Shown here piece after piece: positions 53,853 through 62,621 of a stretch of 64,000 bases of DNA. The notes under the pieces are model-generated. The model saw nothing but the letters and a program-made list of their open reading frames with translations, made no database searches and was not told the DNA's origin. Position 1 is the first letter of the stretch; every line of letters starts with the position of its first letter. The position numbers and the translations under genes are program-made. This DNA is from JADFJB01 sp964464595 (GTDB lineage Bacteria > Zhuqueibacterota > JdFR-76 > DREG01): NCBI GenBank assembly GCA_964464595.1, contig CAYXGW010000015.1:1-64000 (forward strand). The letters are read 5' to 3'.

Positions 53853-55439
53853 ATGCAGATAATTAAGTTAACAAGATTCATATTTCATATGTTTAATATC
53901 TTTGTTTTGTCATTAATGTCTACTACCCTGAATGCCAGAACATATTATATAGCTAAAACTGGTTCAGATAACAATAATGGTTCTCTGAATGCACCGTGGC
54001 AAACGCTTGATAAAGTCAATAGCCAGAGTTTTTCACCAGGAGATTCTATCCTTTTTTTAAGTGGTCAGACTTGGACAGGCACATTAGAAATATCTAGTTC
54101 TGGAACTGCCAACAAACCAATTACTTTTGGGACTTATGGTAGTGGGGGTAAACCAATAATTGATGCTGATGGACTGAAAAGGGCTATTTTTATTGGTGTA
54201 GGAAAACATCATATCATTATAGATGGACTAAAGGTAGTAGGAGCTAGAGGGTCCAAGGGTGATAGTGGAGGTGTCCTAATTGAAGGATCTGATATTATAG
54301 TGAAAAACTTAATTGCAACTAAAAATAAATTTTCAGGTTTACGATTAGAAAATACTAATCGTGTGAGCCTTGACAATGTTACAAGCTATGACAATATTGG
54401 CTCCGGTATATCACTGGCAAAAGTGAATGATGTTACAGTTAGCAACTGCAATATATATCGCAATGGCAAAATTGCTGATTATCATAACGGTATTGGTGGA
54501 GTAGGCACTAACATCATTATACAGAAGAGCAAGATTTACGACAATGCATCGAATTGTGCAGAATCTGGCAGGCCATCAGATGAACCGTCAAGTCCAAAGT
54601 ACAAGCAATTATGTCATGGTATCTATATAGTAAGGGGATCGGTTTGTACAGATTGCGAAACTGACTTTGTGATTATTGAAGACAATATAATTTATAACAA
54701 TAATTTTGGCAACGGAATTGCTTTTAGTGCCAGTAGTGGTACTATTAAGCGTAATCTTGTTTATGATAATTCTGTTGCAGGCATTTTGGTGAGTGCTCAG
54801 GAAGATGCAGGAGATATTTATATTGAAAATAATGTCGTTCATGATAATTGGGCAGGTATCCAAGCTCATGATTATAAATACAACAAAAACACACGGCTCT
54901 TCGTTTATAATAATACTGTCTATAATAATGATAAACAATTCCCTGATAAGCCAGAAGCAAAACTATACGGAGAGTTTGTTGTGAACAGACCATTTAAAGT
55001 TTTGAAAATAAAAAACAATATTTTCTATAGTGAAAATCGTATTCCAGTGAGATTTACAGGAAATAATAATGAAGTTGAAAGTGATAATAATTGTTTTTAT
55101 AGAAATTCCGGAGATAATCTTATCGCTTATTCGGGAAAGGGTAGTCTCACGCTTGGGGAATGGAGAGATATTTCAGGGAATGATATTCATTCATTAGATG
55201 TCAATCCAGGTTTCGTTGATTCTGCCAATAATAAAATTAAGCTAAAAGCCGGATCTGCCTGTATTGATGCCGGTACAGATGTGGGTTTGACTCAAGACAT
55301 TGTAGGCACCTCAATTCCCCAAGGTCCGGCGCCTGATATAGGTGCTTATGAATTTGGGGTCGGATCTGACAAAAATGCCCCCTCAAGCCCGAAAAATGTT
55401 AAGGTCACTCAAGGAAAAGCTGGAGAGAAACCACTGTAA
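53853..55439 (+). CDS. Secreted right-handed parallel beta-helix protein, C-terminally truncated
   Basis: The 528-residue protein has a signal peptide (about 1-29), then TYYIAKTGSDNNNGSLNAPWQTLDKVN, the usual opening of pectate-lyase-like beta-helix proteins, and repeated strands (IIIDGLKVVGA, IIVKNLIATKN, VIIEDNIIYNNNFGNGIAF, IYIENNVVHDN) to about residue 490. Such proteins bind or cleave acidic polysaccharides; an eliminase for the polymer made by this locus is plausible. The end, DKNAPSSPKNVKVTQG, is the first strand of a fibronectin type III domain and then stops. Neither the rest of that domain nor the NYPNPFN sorting module found on its relatives is present, so it may have been cut by a frameshift or deletion. 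Confidence 0.85.
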   Translation: MQIIKLTRFIFHMFNIFVLSLMSTTLNARTYYIAKTGSDNNNGSLNAPWQTLDKVNSQSFSPGDSILFLSGQTWTGTLEISSSGTANKPITFGTYGSGGKPIIDADGLKRAIFIGVGKHHIIIDGLKVVGARGSKGDSGGVLIEGSDIIVKNLIATKNKFSGLRLENTNRVSLDNVTSYDNIGSGISLAKVNDVTVSNCNIYRNGKIADYHNGIGGVGTNIIIQKSKIYDNASNCAESGRPSDEPSSPKYKQLCHGIYIVRGSVCTDCETDFVIIEDNIIYNNNFGNGIAFSASSGTIKRNLVYDNSVAGILVSAQEDAGDIYIENNVVHDNWAGIQAHDYKYNKNTRLFVYNNTVYNNDKQFPDKPEAKLYGEFVVNRPFKVLKIKNNIFYSENRIPVRFTGNNNEVESDNNCFYRNSGDNLIAYSGKGSLTLGEWRDISGNDIHSLDVNPGFVDSANNKIKLKAGSACIDAGTDVGLTQDIVGTSIPQGPAPDIGAYEFGVGSDKNAPSSPKNVKVTQGKAGEKPL

Positions 55440-55839
55440 CTTATGCAAACCGGTGAGAGACGTGGCGTATGAATGTAAAAATTGTGTATCGTAAGTAGCG
55501 ACTGGCATCGTTTCATCGTTGATGTAGCAACTACGGAAAATTTTAGAATTTTATGATGCCAGATGAAATTTTGCCACGACCTAATCCCCGGTTCTTTTCT
55601 GCTCTGAATCGTTTAAACAGTTCTCTCTTAAGGAATTGGCAAGACAATTTCTAAGCACTCTTCAAGATATCCAATTCTTCCAGGCTTACAGACTACAAGG
55701 AAATTATAAATTATCCAGCGGCTAGCTGTATTTATTTGTATCTAACTATAACTAGATAAGATTGTTTTGAAGATGAACAAGAATTGAAGCTCATATAGAA
55801 AACATATTATAGAATCCTTTTTCATAATCTTCATTAAAC
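55440..55839. other. Intergenic stretch, no gene seen
   Basis: About 400 bp with stops in all frames. It contains a short inverted repeat (CTGGCATC near 55505, GATGCCAG near 55553) but no terminator or recognisable coding remnant. It could be the decayed 3' part of the truncated beta-helix gene or an insertion scar. Confidence 0.4.
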
Positions 55840-56880
55840 TTGGTCAAAACTAAGAAAAACATACTATTCGGTTTAGCATCATTTATTCTTGCCCTATTGG
55901 TCACAGCCATATTGGCAGAATTGCTCTTGGCTTTGATTCATCCAGTTCAATATCGCAAGCCGTATGAAAAACTGCCAGAAGATGTTTGGCGCGAGCTGCT
56001 TCACAAGCCATCCCCTATCCCCGGTTTGGCTTATGAACTCGCCCCTAATCGAGAGTCGTATTCTCATGGGGCATTAATTCGAACCAATAGCTTCGGCATG
56101 CGGGATGATGAGCCACATTTTAAACCTAATGATGACACGTCATTACACCGGATAGTTGTAATAGGAGACTCTTTTACTCTTGGTTTCGGTGTTAGTGCGG
56201 AGAGTACCTACTCAAATGTACTTGAGAAAATGCTCAATTTTGGAGATAATTTGGAGGTTCTAAACCTTGGTGTAGGCGGTTATTCGACCTATGATGAGGC
56301 TTTGGTACTTGAACACAAGGGAGTCCTTTGGAATCCAGACCTGGTCGTTATTGGTTACTATCTAAATGATCCGGAAATCGATCCAGTACAACCGCTTCAC
56401 GCCTACTATAGCGAACTGTGGTGGTGGCAACATTCAAATTTGCTTAGATTAGTAGTAAAACTCAAGAACCATTGGGACGTCATGACATTAGGTGAAGGAG
56501 ACTATTATAGGTATTTGCATGCACCGAGACAACGAAAATGGCAAAGTGTACTTGACGCATTTAATAAAATTGGCACTATTTCACAAAAACATGACATTCC
56601 TGTTCTCGTTTTGATTTTTCCAGTCGCTACGGAAAGGCCTTGGGCTGGTTATCCGTATCTGGATTTGCATCATCAAGTAACAGCCGCTGCGAAGAGAAAT
56701 AGTCTCTATGTAGTAGATCTTTATTACAATTTTTCGCGCTATCCACCCAAGAAACTTACAGTTAGTCGAACGGATAATCACCCCAGCAAACTCGGGCACC
56801 AAGTTGCTGCAAGCGCGATCTATCATTGGATATTGACGAACAGAGCGTTATATTCATTCTCTATGCCACAAGCGGAATAA
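55840..56880 (+). CDS. Membrane-anchored SGNH/GDSL-family hydrolase
   Basis: The 346-residue protein has one N-terminal membrane helix (about 8-30) and an SGNH hydrolase fold: block I VVIGDSFTLGFGV with the nucleophile Ser, LNLGVGGYSTYDEALVLE (block II Gly), GYYLNDPEID (block III Asn), and SRTDNHPSKLGHQVAA (catalytic D-x-x-H). Related proteins acetylate or deacetylate exopolysaccharides in the periplasm (AlgX, DltD-like and similar). The locus makes an amino-sugar polymer, so esterification or removal of O-acetyl groups is likely. The start is TTG 55840, with no strong ribosome-binding site. Confidence 0.87.
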   Translation: MVKTKKNILFGLASFILALLVTAILAELLLALIHPVQYRKPYEKLPEDVWRELLHKPSPIPGLAYELAPNRESYSHGALIRTNSFGMRDDEPHFKPNDDTSLHRIVVIGDSFTLGFGVSAESTYSNVLEKMLNFGDNLEVLNLGVGGYSTYDEALVLEHKGVLWNPDLVVIGYYLNDPEIDPVQPLHAYYSELWWWQHSNLLRLVVKLKNHWDVMTLGEGDYYRYLHAPRQRKWQSVLDAFNKIGTISQKHDIPVLVLIFPVATERPWAGYPYLDLHHQVTAAAKRNSLYVVDLYYNFSRYPPKKLTVSRTDNHPSKLGHQVAASAIYHWILTNRALYSFSMPQAE

Positions 56881-56999
56881 ACGTTCCCAGATTTTGGCGC
56901 TAATTGTCATATATCTTGGTTTTTTCATTATGATTAAAATATTCTTTACCGGAAAAATAATTGTGGCAATCTCACAAAACGTAATGTGATTAATGAAAT

Positions 57000-57569
57000 A
57001 TGCACAACTCAGTTTATATCCACCCTCAAGCCTTAGTTGAAACAGACCAGATTGGTCCTCGAACTCGTGTCTGGGCATTTGCGCATGTGATGAAAGGTGC
57101 TGTTATCGGCAGTGACTGTAATATTTGCGACCATGCTTTTGTCGAAAACAATGTTGTAATAGGGAACAGGGTAAAGATTAAGAATGGAGTTGCAGTTTGG
57201 GAAAAAGTTACCATTGAAGATGATGCGTTTTTGGGACCCAATTGTGTTTTAACGAACGATATTAATCCCCGTTCTGAAATTACCAAAGGTTCTGAAAGTT
57301 TGCTGCCAACACTAATAAAGAAAGGTGCTACAATTGGCGCGAACGCAACTATTGTTTGTGGGATAACTCTTGGAGATTATTGCTTCATTGCCGCTGGCGC
57401 AGTAATTACCAAAGATGTTTTGCCGTATGCATTAATGGTTGGGGTCCCAGCTCAATTAAACGGATATATGTGCCGTTGTGGTGAGAAGATAGATTTTTCA
57501 AAACCCTGTATCTGTAGTAGAAAATACAATTTAATCGATGAGGTTTGTCAGTTACAGAATAACATTTGA
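57000..57569 (+). CDS. Left-handed beta-helix N-acetyltransferase, WbpD/WlbB-like
   Basis: A 189-residue hexapeptide-repeat acetyltransferase. The order VYIHPQALVETDQIGPRTRVWAFAHVM, VENNVVIGNRVKIKNGVAVWE, and VLTNDINPRS with the C-terminal GATIGANATIVCGITLGDYCFIAAGAVITKDV matches WbpD/WlbB, which acetylates the 3-amino group of UDP-2-acetamido-3-amino-2,3-dideoxy-glucuronate. A cysteine motif follows (YMCRCGEKIDF..PCICS), which could bind a metal and is known in this family. With the oxidoreductase at 39.4 kb and the aminotransferase at 40.6 kb it completes a path to UDP-2,3-diacetamido-2,3-dideoxy-glucuronic acid. Confidence 0.92.
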   Translation: MHNSVYIHPQALVETDQIGPRTRVWAFAHVMKGAVIGSDCNICDHAFVENNVVIGNRVKIKNGVAVWEKVTIEDDAFLGPNCVLTNDINPRSEITKGSESLLPTLIKKGATIGANATIVCGITLGDYCFIAAGAVITKDVLPYALMVGVPAQLNGYMCRCGEKIDFSKPCICSRKYNLIDEVCQLQNNI

Positions 57570-57595
57570 AAGTTTATAAAGCAGTTTGATATATA

Positions 57596-57619
57596 AACCG
57601 GCAGCCGCCGGTTTTTTTT
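57596..57619 (+). terminator. Rho-independent terminator at the end of the exopolysaccharide locus
   Basis: AACCGGC (57596-57602) and GCCGGTT (57607-57613) form a perfect 7-bp stem with a 4-nt loop, followed by eight Ts. It marks the end of the locus 26 bp after the acetyltransferase stop codon. Confidence 0.9.
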
Positions 57620-57898
57620 GTACAAAATGTTTTAATCTTGCATCTCACACTATCCACAAATAGGTTAGTCTATAACCAAATACCCTTTACTGAACTGATA
57701 TTTACTTTCATTAATATTCATTTTAACAATCCTAAATTATCAAAACATAATTATAATTAGTTTATCATAAGCGGTTATTAGACATTCTGTTTATGAATTT
57801 CATATTTGTTATTCATACTTGTAATTCACTTTCTAAGTGTGATATGATGATATCATCTAAGTTATTTATAAATAATAGGATACAATGGGAAATATATT

Positions 57899-57914
57899 TG
57901 GCACAATTGTTGAA
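57899..57914 (+). promoter_or_regulatory. Weak sigma-54-like motif before the repeat protein gene
   Basis: TGGCAC-AATTG-TTGAA has a perfect -24 element and correct spacing, but the invariant C of the -12 GC is A. It lies 55 bp before the ATG at 57969. Confidence 0.25.
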
Positions 57915-57968
57915 CTAAAGATGTGAAAAACGATGACTAACGAACACAAGCGAAAATGAGATAAAAAT

Positions 57969-60900
57969 ATGAGTAAGAAATATTTGAAATTTGTTTTAGT
58001 ACTTTTTGTTCTAATTGTAAGTAATGCTCAAGCAGGAAATGTAACTGTATCCTGGGATGCGAATTCAGAATCAGATTTACTTGGTTACAAAATTTATTAT
58101 GGCAATACTTCAGGCAGTTATTCCAACGTAATTGATGTCGGCAATGTAATTGAATTTCAGATTAATAATCTTTCTGCCGGATCATATTTTTTTACAGTCA
58201 CTGCTTATGATAACGCAAATAATGAGAGTGATTATTCTGTAGAAGTAGCTTTTACAATTATTGCGAGTCAAGACAATACACCTCCCCAGGTTTCAAATGT
58301 ATCGATAAATAATATAACAATGAATTCAGCTTCGATTAGTTGGGATAGCGATGAATTGAGCGACAGTAAGGTTGAATATGGCTTGGATACGAATTATGGA
58401 AGCAGTACGCAATTGGATGTGAATTTAGTAACCAAACATAGTGTGAACTTGTCGGGCTTGTTAGCGAATACAATGTATCATTTTCAAGTAAAGTCGAAGG
58501 ATGGAAATGGTAATTCAACGACATTAAGTGATTTTAATTTTACAACCTTATCTGCTATTGGTACATCATTTGATGTGACTTTGGAGGCTGAGGGAATGCC
58601 AATCAAGACAGTAGGCGCTGCAAGAGGTTCTGGTTGGGCCTTATGGTCAAATGGATATGTGGCTGAAGAGGTTGTTTTTCCAGGGAATTACGACTATGAG
58701 TTTACGCTACATGCAAAAGGAAATTTCATTAATAACGAATGGACAAAGGCAGAAATTCGAATTGATCAAATTTCAAAAAGCATAATAGAAGTTAATAGCT
58801 CCGAATATACCGATTTTAAAGTAGTATTGCCAGTCACCGGTGGAGCGCACGAGGTAGCGATTGCATATATTAATGACTATTACTCAAATGGACAGGATCG
58901 AAATTTATGGGTAGATTGGCTCCGAATTTTTGGCGGTGAAACCGCGGAAGATTCATCTGGAGTAGTTACTGCGCCAAATGTCACGGATGTTGTATTAATT
59001 GACCTTCAGACAATTCGAGTTTATTTTTCTCAAAAAATGAATGCAAATTCTGCTAATAAGAAAGAAAATTATCAGATAGAACCTTCTGTCCAAATTCATT
59101 CGGCTGATTTAGATGTATCCCAGATGTCCGTAACTTTGACAACCAGTATTCACCAAAAAGAAGTTGATTATAAATTAACGGTGCAAAATGTTAGCAATTC
59201 TTCTGATATTATAATGGAAGAACCTTATATCAAAAACTATCGATTTGAAGATACAAATCCGACAACCCCGGCAATCACAGATATTGCATTTTTAGATCCC
59301 CAGACTATACGGATTTATTATACACAACTTATGAATCGCGTTACTGTCACTAAAAAAGAAAATTACCAAATTTCACCCTTTGTTCAAATAGTTTCAGTTG
59401 GTTTAGACTCATCGCTTATGTTTGTGACCCTAATAACCAGCACTCACAATGAAGAGATTGATTATACATTAACAGTGCGAAATGTTACAAATTACTCTAA
59501 CGTAGCTATTAAGGCGCCTTATATTCGGACTTATCGATTTCCGGATACGAATCCTCCATTCGTCACTCGGATTAACCTGGTTGATTTGAACACAATCGAA
59601 ATCTTTTATAGTGAAAAAATGGATTCTGCTTCAATCGCTTCATTAAGCAATTACAATATTGTTCCTACGCTAACCATCAACAATGTTCGGGTGAATAACG
59701 ACCGAAGCAAAGTTACTTTACGGACCAATGCACATTCCAGTGCATTCGATTATGTATTAACAGTTCAGGGAGTAAGCGATGTCCGCGGAAACACCTTGTC
59801 AAATACTTTCTCGATCAATTATTCGTTTGCTTCAAACGATCCCCCAACAGTTGTTGATGTCAAAACTGTTAATCGACAAACCATTGCAGTGATTTATTCT
59901 GAAAAAATGGATTACAATTCTGTAGATGATAAAGGAAGTTACTCGATTAGTCCATTCGTGGAAATTCTAGATGTTGTTGTTGATCCAAACCAGCAAAAAG
60001 TCACAATACAAACCGGGGAGCACCAAGCTAATATTGATTACACATTAACGGTTTCCGGTGTAAAAGATATCAGCCAACTTGAATTAGCGGAGCAATTTAA
60101 ATATGATTACAGATTTTCTGACAATGCCCCGCCATACGTAGAGAGAATGGAGCTTGAATCAAGAGATCAATTAAAGATTTATTTCAACGAGAAAATGGAT
60201 GTTAATAGTTTATCCGGACTCGATAATTATGTTATTTCCCCGCTTATAATTGTTCGGAATGTGCATGTAGACGAATCCAGTTTATTAGTAACACTGGATA
60301 CGGACACTCACCAGGAAAATATTAACTATAACTTATCTTTTAGGAATGTGGCTGATTTAGCCCAGAATACGATTCCGGGAAATTATACCATCCAGTATGA
60401 ATTTAACGGAGTTGTAAAAGTAAAATCGATTAGCAATACTGCTTATAGTCCTTCACGGCTTTCAGTAGGAGATGAATACTATATCGATCGTTCATTCAAA
60501 TTAGCAGAAATACCGGATGGTCTAAAAGATCAAACATGGATAAAGACTGCCAATAACGATAAGTTCAGTACGGATCCCAATTTTCTAACATTCAAAGTTG
60601 AAGAAACGGTTAGGGTGTTTGTCGGCTATGACGAGCGAATTACCCAGCTGCCAACCTGGCTGCAAAATTGGAATGATGATCAATTAGTCATTAAAGATCA
60701 AAATAATACCAGGTTTCGATGTTACAGCAAAGATTTTGTTGCGGGGTCTGTGACAATAGGCGGTAATTTCGGCAATGATAATAGTAACATGTATGTTGTC
60801 ATTTTGAAGAATATGGATGGTAATCTACTGGAGCTTCCCGATCCGGAAACAATTACTGATACCATCATTCCTGATAATTTCATTCTTAGACAAAATTATC

Positions 60901-61151
60901 CTAATCCATTTAACGGGTATACGGAAATTGGTTTTGAAGCTAAACAAGCCGGCATCGCTGAGATGGTTGTTTATGACATTTTAGGCAGGGAAGTAATCAG
61001 GTTGAAAACCACCATAAATAACCCTGGCAAGTTCAATTTTGTATGGGATGGAAAAAATGCAGCCGGCATTCCGGTTAGCTCTGGCATTTATACCTATAGT
61101 TTTATATCCCAGGAAAAGACGGTTTCGCTTAAAATGACTTTACTTAGGTAA
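57969..61151 (+). CDS. Secreted FnIII / five-repeat beta-sandwich protein with C-terminal sorting domain
   Basis: The 1060-residue protein has a signal peptide (about 1-22), two fibronectin type III domains (about 23-98 and 102-195), a carbohydrate-binding-like domain (about 200-320, with FDVTLEAEGMPIKTVG and a late NLWVDWLRIFGG), then five repeats of about 90-95 residues. Each repeat starts with the pattern VTDV.LID.QTIRVYFSQKMN..S and holds a YTLTV.NV strand, as in SbsA/Big-type Ig domains. A linker follows, and finally the sorting module NYPNPFNGYTEI. It is likely a surface adhesin or scaffold that binds polysaccharide. It lies just after the terminator of the exopolysaccharide locus. Its role is inferred only from architecture. 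Confidence 0.9.
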   Translation: MSKKYLKFVLVLFVLIVSNAQAGNVTVSWDANSESDLLGYKIYYGNTSGSYSNVIDVGNVIEFQINNLSAGSYFFTVTAYDNANNESDYSVEVAFTIIASQDNTPPQVSNVSINNITMNSASISWDSDELSDSKVEYGLDTNYGSSTQLDVNLVTKHSVNLSGLLANTMYHFQVKSKDGNGNSTTLSDFNFTTLSAIGTSFDVTLEAEGMPIKTVGAARGSGWALWSNGYVAEEVVFPGNYDYEFTLHAKGNFINNEWTKAEIRIDQISKSIIEVNSSEYTDFKVVLPVTGGAHEVAIAYINDYYSNGQDRNLWVDWLRIFGGETAEDSSGVVTAPNVTDVVLIDLQTIRVYFSQKMNANSANKKENYQIEPSVQIHSADLDVSQMSVTLTTSIHQKEVDYKLTVQNVSNSSDIIMEEPYIKNYRFEDTNPTTPAITDIAFLDPQTIRIYYTQLMNRVTVTKKENYQISPFVQIVSVGLDSSLMFVTLITSTHNEEIDYTLTVRNVTNYSNVAIKAPYIRTYRFPDTNPPFVTRINLVDLNTIEIFYSEKMDSASIASLSNYNIVPTLTINNVRVNNDRSKVTLRTNAHSSAFDYVLTVQGVSDVRGNTLSNTFSINYSFASNDPPTVVDVKTVNRQTIAVIYSEKMDYNSVDDKGSYSISPFVEILDVVVDPNQQKVTIQTGEHQANIDYTLTVSGVKDISQLELAEQFKYDYRFSDNAPPYVERMELESRDQLKIYFNEKMDVNSLSGLDNYVISPLIIVRNVHVDESSLLVTLDTDTHQENINYNLSFRNVADLAQNTIPGNYTIQYEFNGVVKVKSISNTAYSPSRLSVGDEYYIDRSFKLAEIPDGLKDQTWIKTANNDKFSTDPNFLTFKVEETVRVFVGYDERITQLPTWLQNWNDDQLVIKDQNNTRFRCYSKDFVAGSVTIGGNFGNDNSNMYVVILKNMDGNLLELPDPETITDTIIPDNFILRQNYPNPFNGYTEIGFEAKQAGIAEMVVYDILGREVIRLKTTINNPGKFNFVWDGKNAAGIPVSSGIYTYSFISQEKTVSLKMTLLR

Positions 61152-61187
61152 ACCTGATCAATACTCCTCTAAACATGCAATAATAAA

Positions 61188-61255
61188 CGCAGAGTTCGCT
61201 GAGACTGCAGAGTTATAAGGTTTTTAGATCCTCAATTATCTCAGTGAATTCTGTG
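61188..61255. repeat. Palindromic (REP-like) element between convergent genes
   Basis: Two 17-base arms, 61188-61204 and 61239-61255 (CGCAGAGTTC... and ...GAATTCTGTG), pair along their full length with three G-T wobbles, around a 34-nt loop. It sits between the ends of two convergent genes and could stop transcription in both directions or be a dispersed palindromic repeat. Confidence 0.6.
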
Positions 61256-61276
61256 TCTTGGCATTAAATCTCCAGA

Positions 61277-62335
61277 TCAAGAAAAAAAATCAAGCTGCTT
61301 GTCTGTTGGTACTCTAAAATGATGTGCTGTGAGATTTGGCTTTTCCCTGTTCAGTCCAGCTTTTCGACAAGACAGATCAAACAAATTCCGGATTTCATCT
61401 GCAAAAACGCCTTCCCCTCTCATCCTGGTTCCTAGCTGAGGGTCATTTAATTTTCCGCCCCGGATATCCCGGATACGATTTAGTACTTTGTCTTTTCTAT
61501 CGGGATAATGTCTTTCAAGCCAATTTTCAAAGAGGGGTGCAACAGCATAGGGTAGGCGCAGCATTACATAGCCTGCACAAACTGCTCCAGCGTCTGCAGC
61601 CATTTTTACGATCGATGGAATTTCATGATCGGTTAAACCCGGAATAATTGGAGCAGCAAGAATACCGGTTTTGATTCCAGCCGCAGTTAATTTTTCGATA
61701 GCTTCAAATCGCCGGGAAGGAATGGAAGTTCGCGGCTCCATGATTTGTGTCAGCCCCCTGTTTTGAGTTGTAATCGATACCATAACCAATGCCGCGTTTA
61801 TGGATGAAAGTTCTCTCAATAGATCCAAATCACGGGTTACCATGTGGTTCTTAGTGATTATCACAACAGGGTTTTTAAATTTGGCCAATACCTCAAGACA
61901 ACGGCGCGTCAATTTGAAGTGGCGTTCTATCGGCTGATAGGGATCGGTTACTCCGCTGATACCCAACACTTGCGGTTTCCATTTAGGACGTGATAGTTCT
62001 TTTTCCAATATTTTCGGTCCATTTTCTTTAATGAAAATTTTGCTCTCAAAATCCAATCCCGCTGAAAGCCCCAGATATTCATGAGTTGGCCGGGCATAAC
62101 AATAAATGCAGCCATGCTCGCAACCGCGATAAGGATTGATGCTGGCGTCGAAACCCACATCCGGGCTGTCGTTGTAAGTGATGAATGTCTTGGATGAATC
62201 CTTAAAATATTGGGTACTTTTCAGCTCATTCTTCTGACCATCCGGCTCATCGAAGTCGATGGAGATGGTCTCGAATCGATTGAGAGGATTCGTTGCGGCT
62301 CCGCGTCCGCGAATGTTGTTTTGGTGAACAGGCAA
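61277..62335 (-). CDS. Radical SAM protein, PA0069/SplB-like family
   Basis: The 352-residue protein has an N-terminal segment RGRGAATNPLNRFE and DDFDEP-like motif typical of PA0069/Rv2578c proteins, then the [4Fe-4S]-binding C-x3-C-x2-C in CEHGCIYCYARPTHEYLG, and GVTDPYQPIERHFKLTRRCLEVLA for SAM binding. Relatives are linked to DNA repair (spore photolyase-like), but the substrate is not established. The start is TTG 62335, backed by AAGGA just upstream on the minus strand. It is convergent with the repeat-protein gene across the palindromic element. Confidence 0.9.
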   Translation of the reverse strand: MPVHQNNIRGRGAATNPLNRFETISIDFDEPDGQKNELKSTQYFKDSSKTFITYNDSPDVGFDASINPYRGCEHGCIYCYARPTHEYLGLSAGLDFESKIFIKENGPKILEKELSRPKWKPQVLGISGVTDPYQPIERHFKLTRRCLEVLAKFKNPVVIITKNHMVTRDLDLLRELSSINAALVMVSITTQNRGLTQIMEPRTSIPSRRFEAIEKLTAAGIKTGILAAPIIPGLTDHEIPSIVKMAADAGAVCAGYVMLRLPYAVAPLFENWLERHYPDRKDKVLNRIRDIRGGKLNDPQLGTRMRGEGVFADEIRNLFDLSCRKAGLNREKPNLTAHHFRVPTDKQLDFFS

Positions 62336-62550
62336 TTGGGGTCCTTAATGAATGAGAAATAAAACTAGCAAAAAAATGTTGGATGTTCAAATTTCAAATG
62401 AAATGATACACTGAAAAAAATTAAAACTTTAGAATCGGTTGAAATGGATATATGGGATAAAAGTTGTCAGTCCTAAACAATTTATTCAGCAATATACAAA
62501 CTAAGTAATACTCTCATTTTGCAAAATAATATATTAATCCACCCAAAATG

Positions 62551-62583
62551 AAAACCCCGGTGATCTTCCAATCACTGGGGTTT
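62551..62583 (-). terminator. Rho-independent terminator of the S9 peptidase gene
   Basis: AAACCCCGGTGAT (62552-62564) pairs with ATCACTGGGGTTT (62571-62583), 13 bp with one G-T wobble and a 6-nt loop, and the minus-strand transcript continues into TTTT. It lies 39 bp after the peptidase stop codon. Confidence 0.85.
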
Positions 62584-62621
62584 CGGTTAATAGATTGATT
62601 TGATTTTAAATTTTTTTGCGC

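Larger units (their letters stand above)
57570..57968. other. Intergenic stretch with a terminator and a weak sigma-54-like motif
   Basis: About 400 bp, very AT-rich. It holds the terminator of the exopolysaccharide locus at 57596-57619 and a sigma-54-like motif at 57899-57914. No gene seen. Confidence 0.6.
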
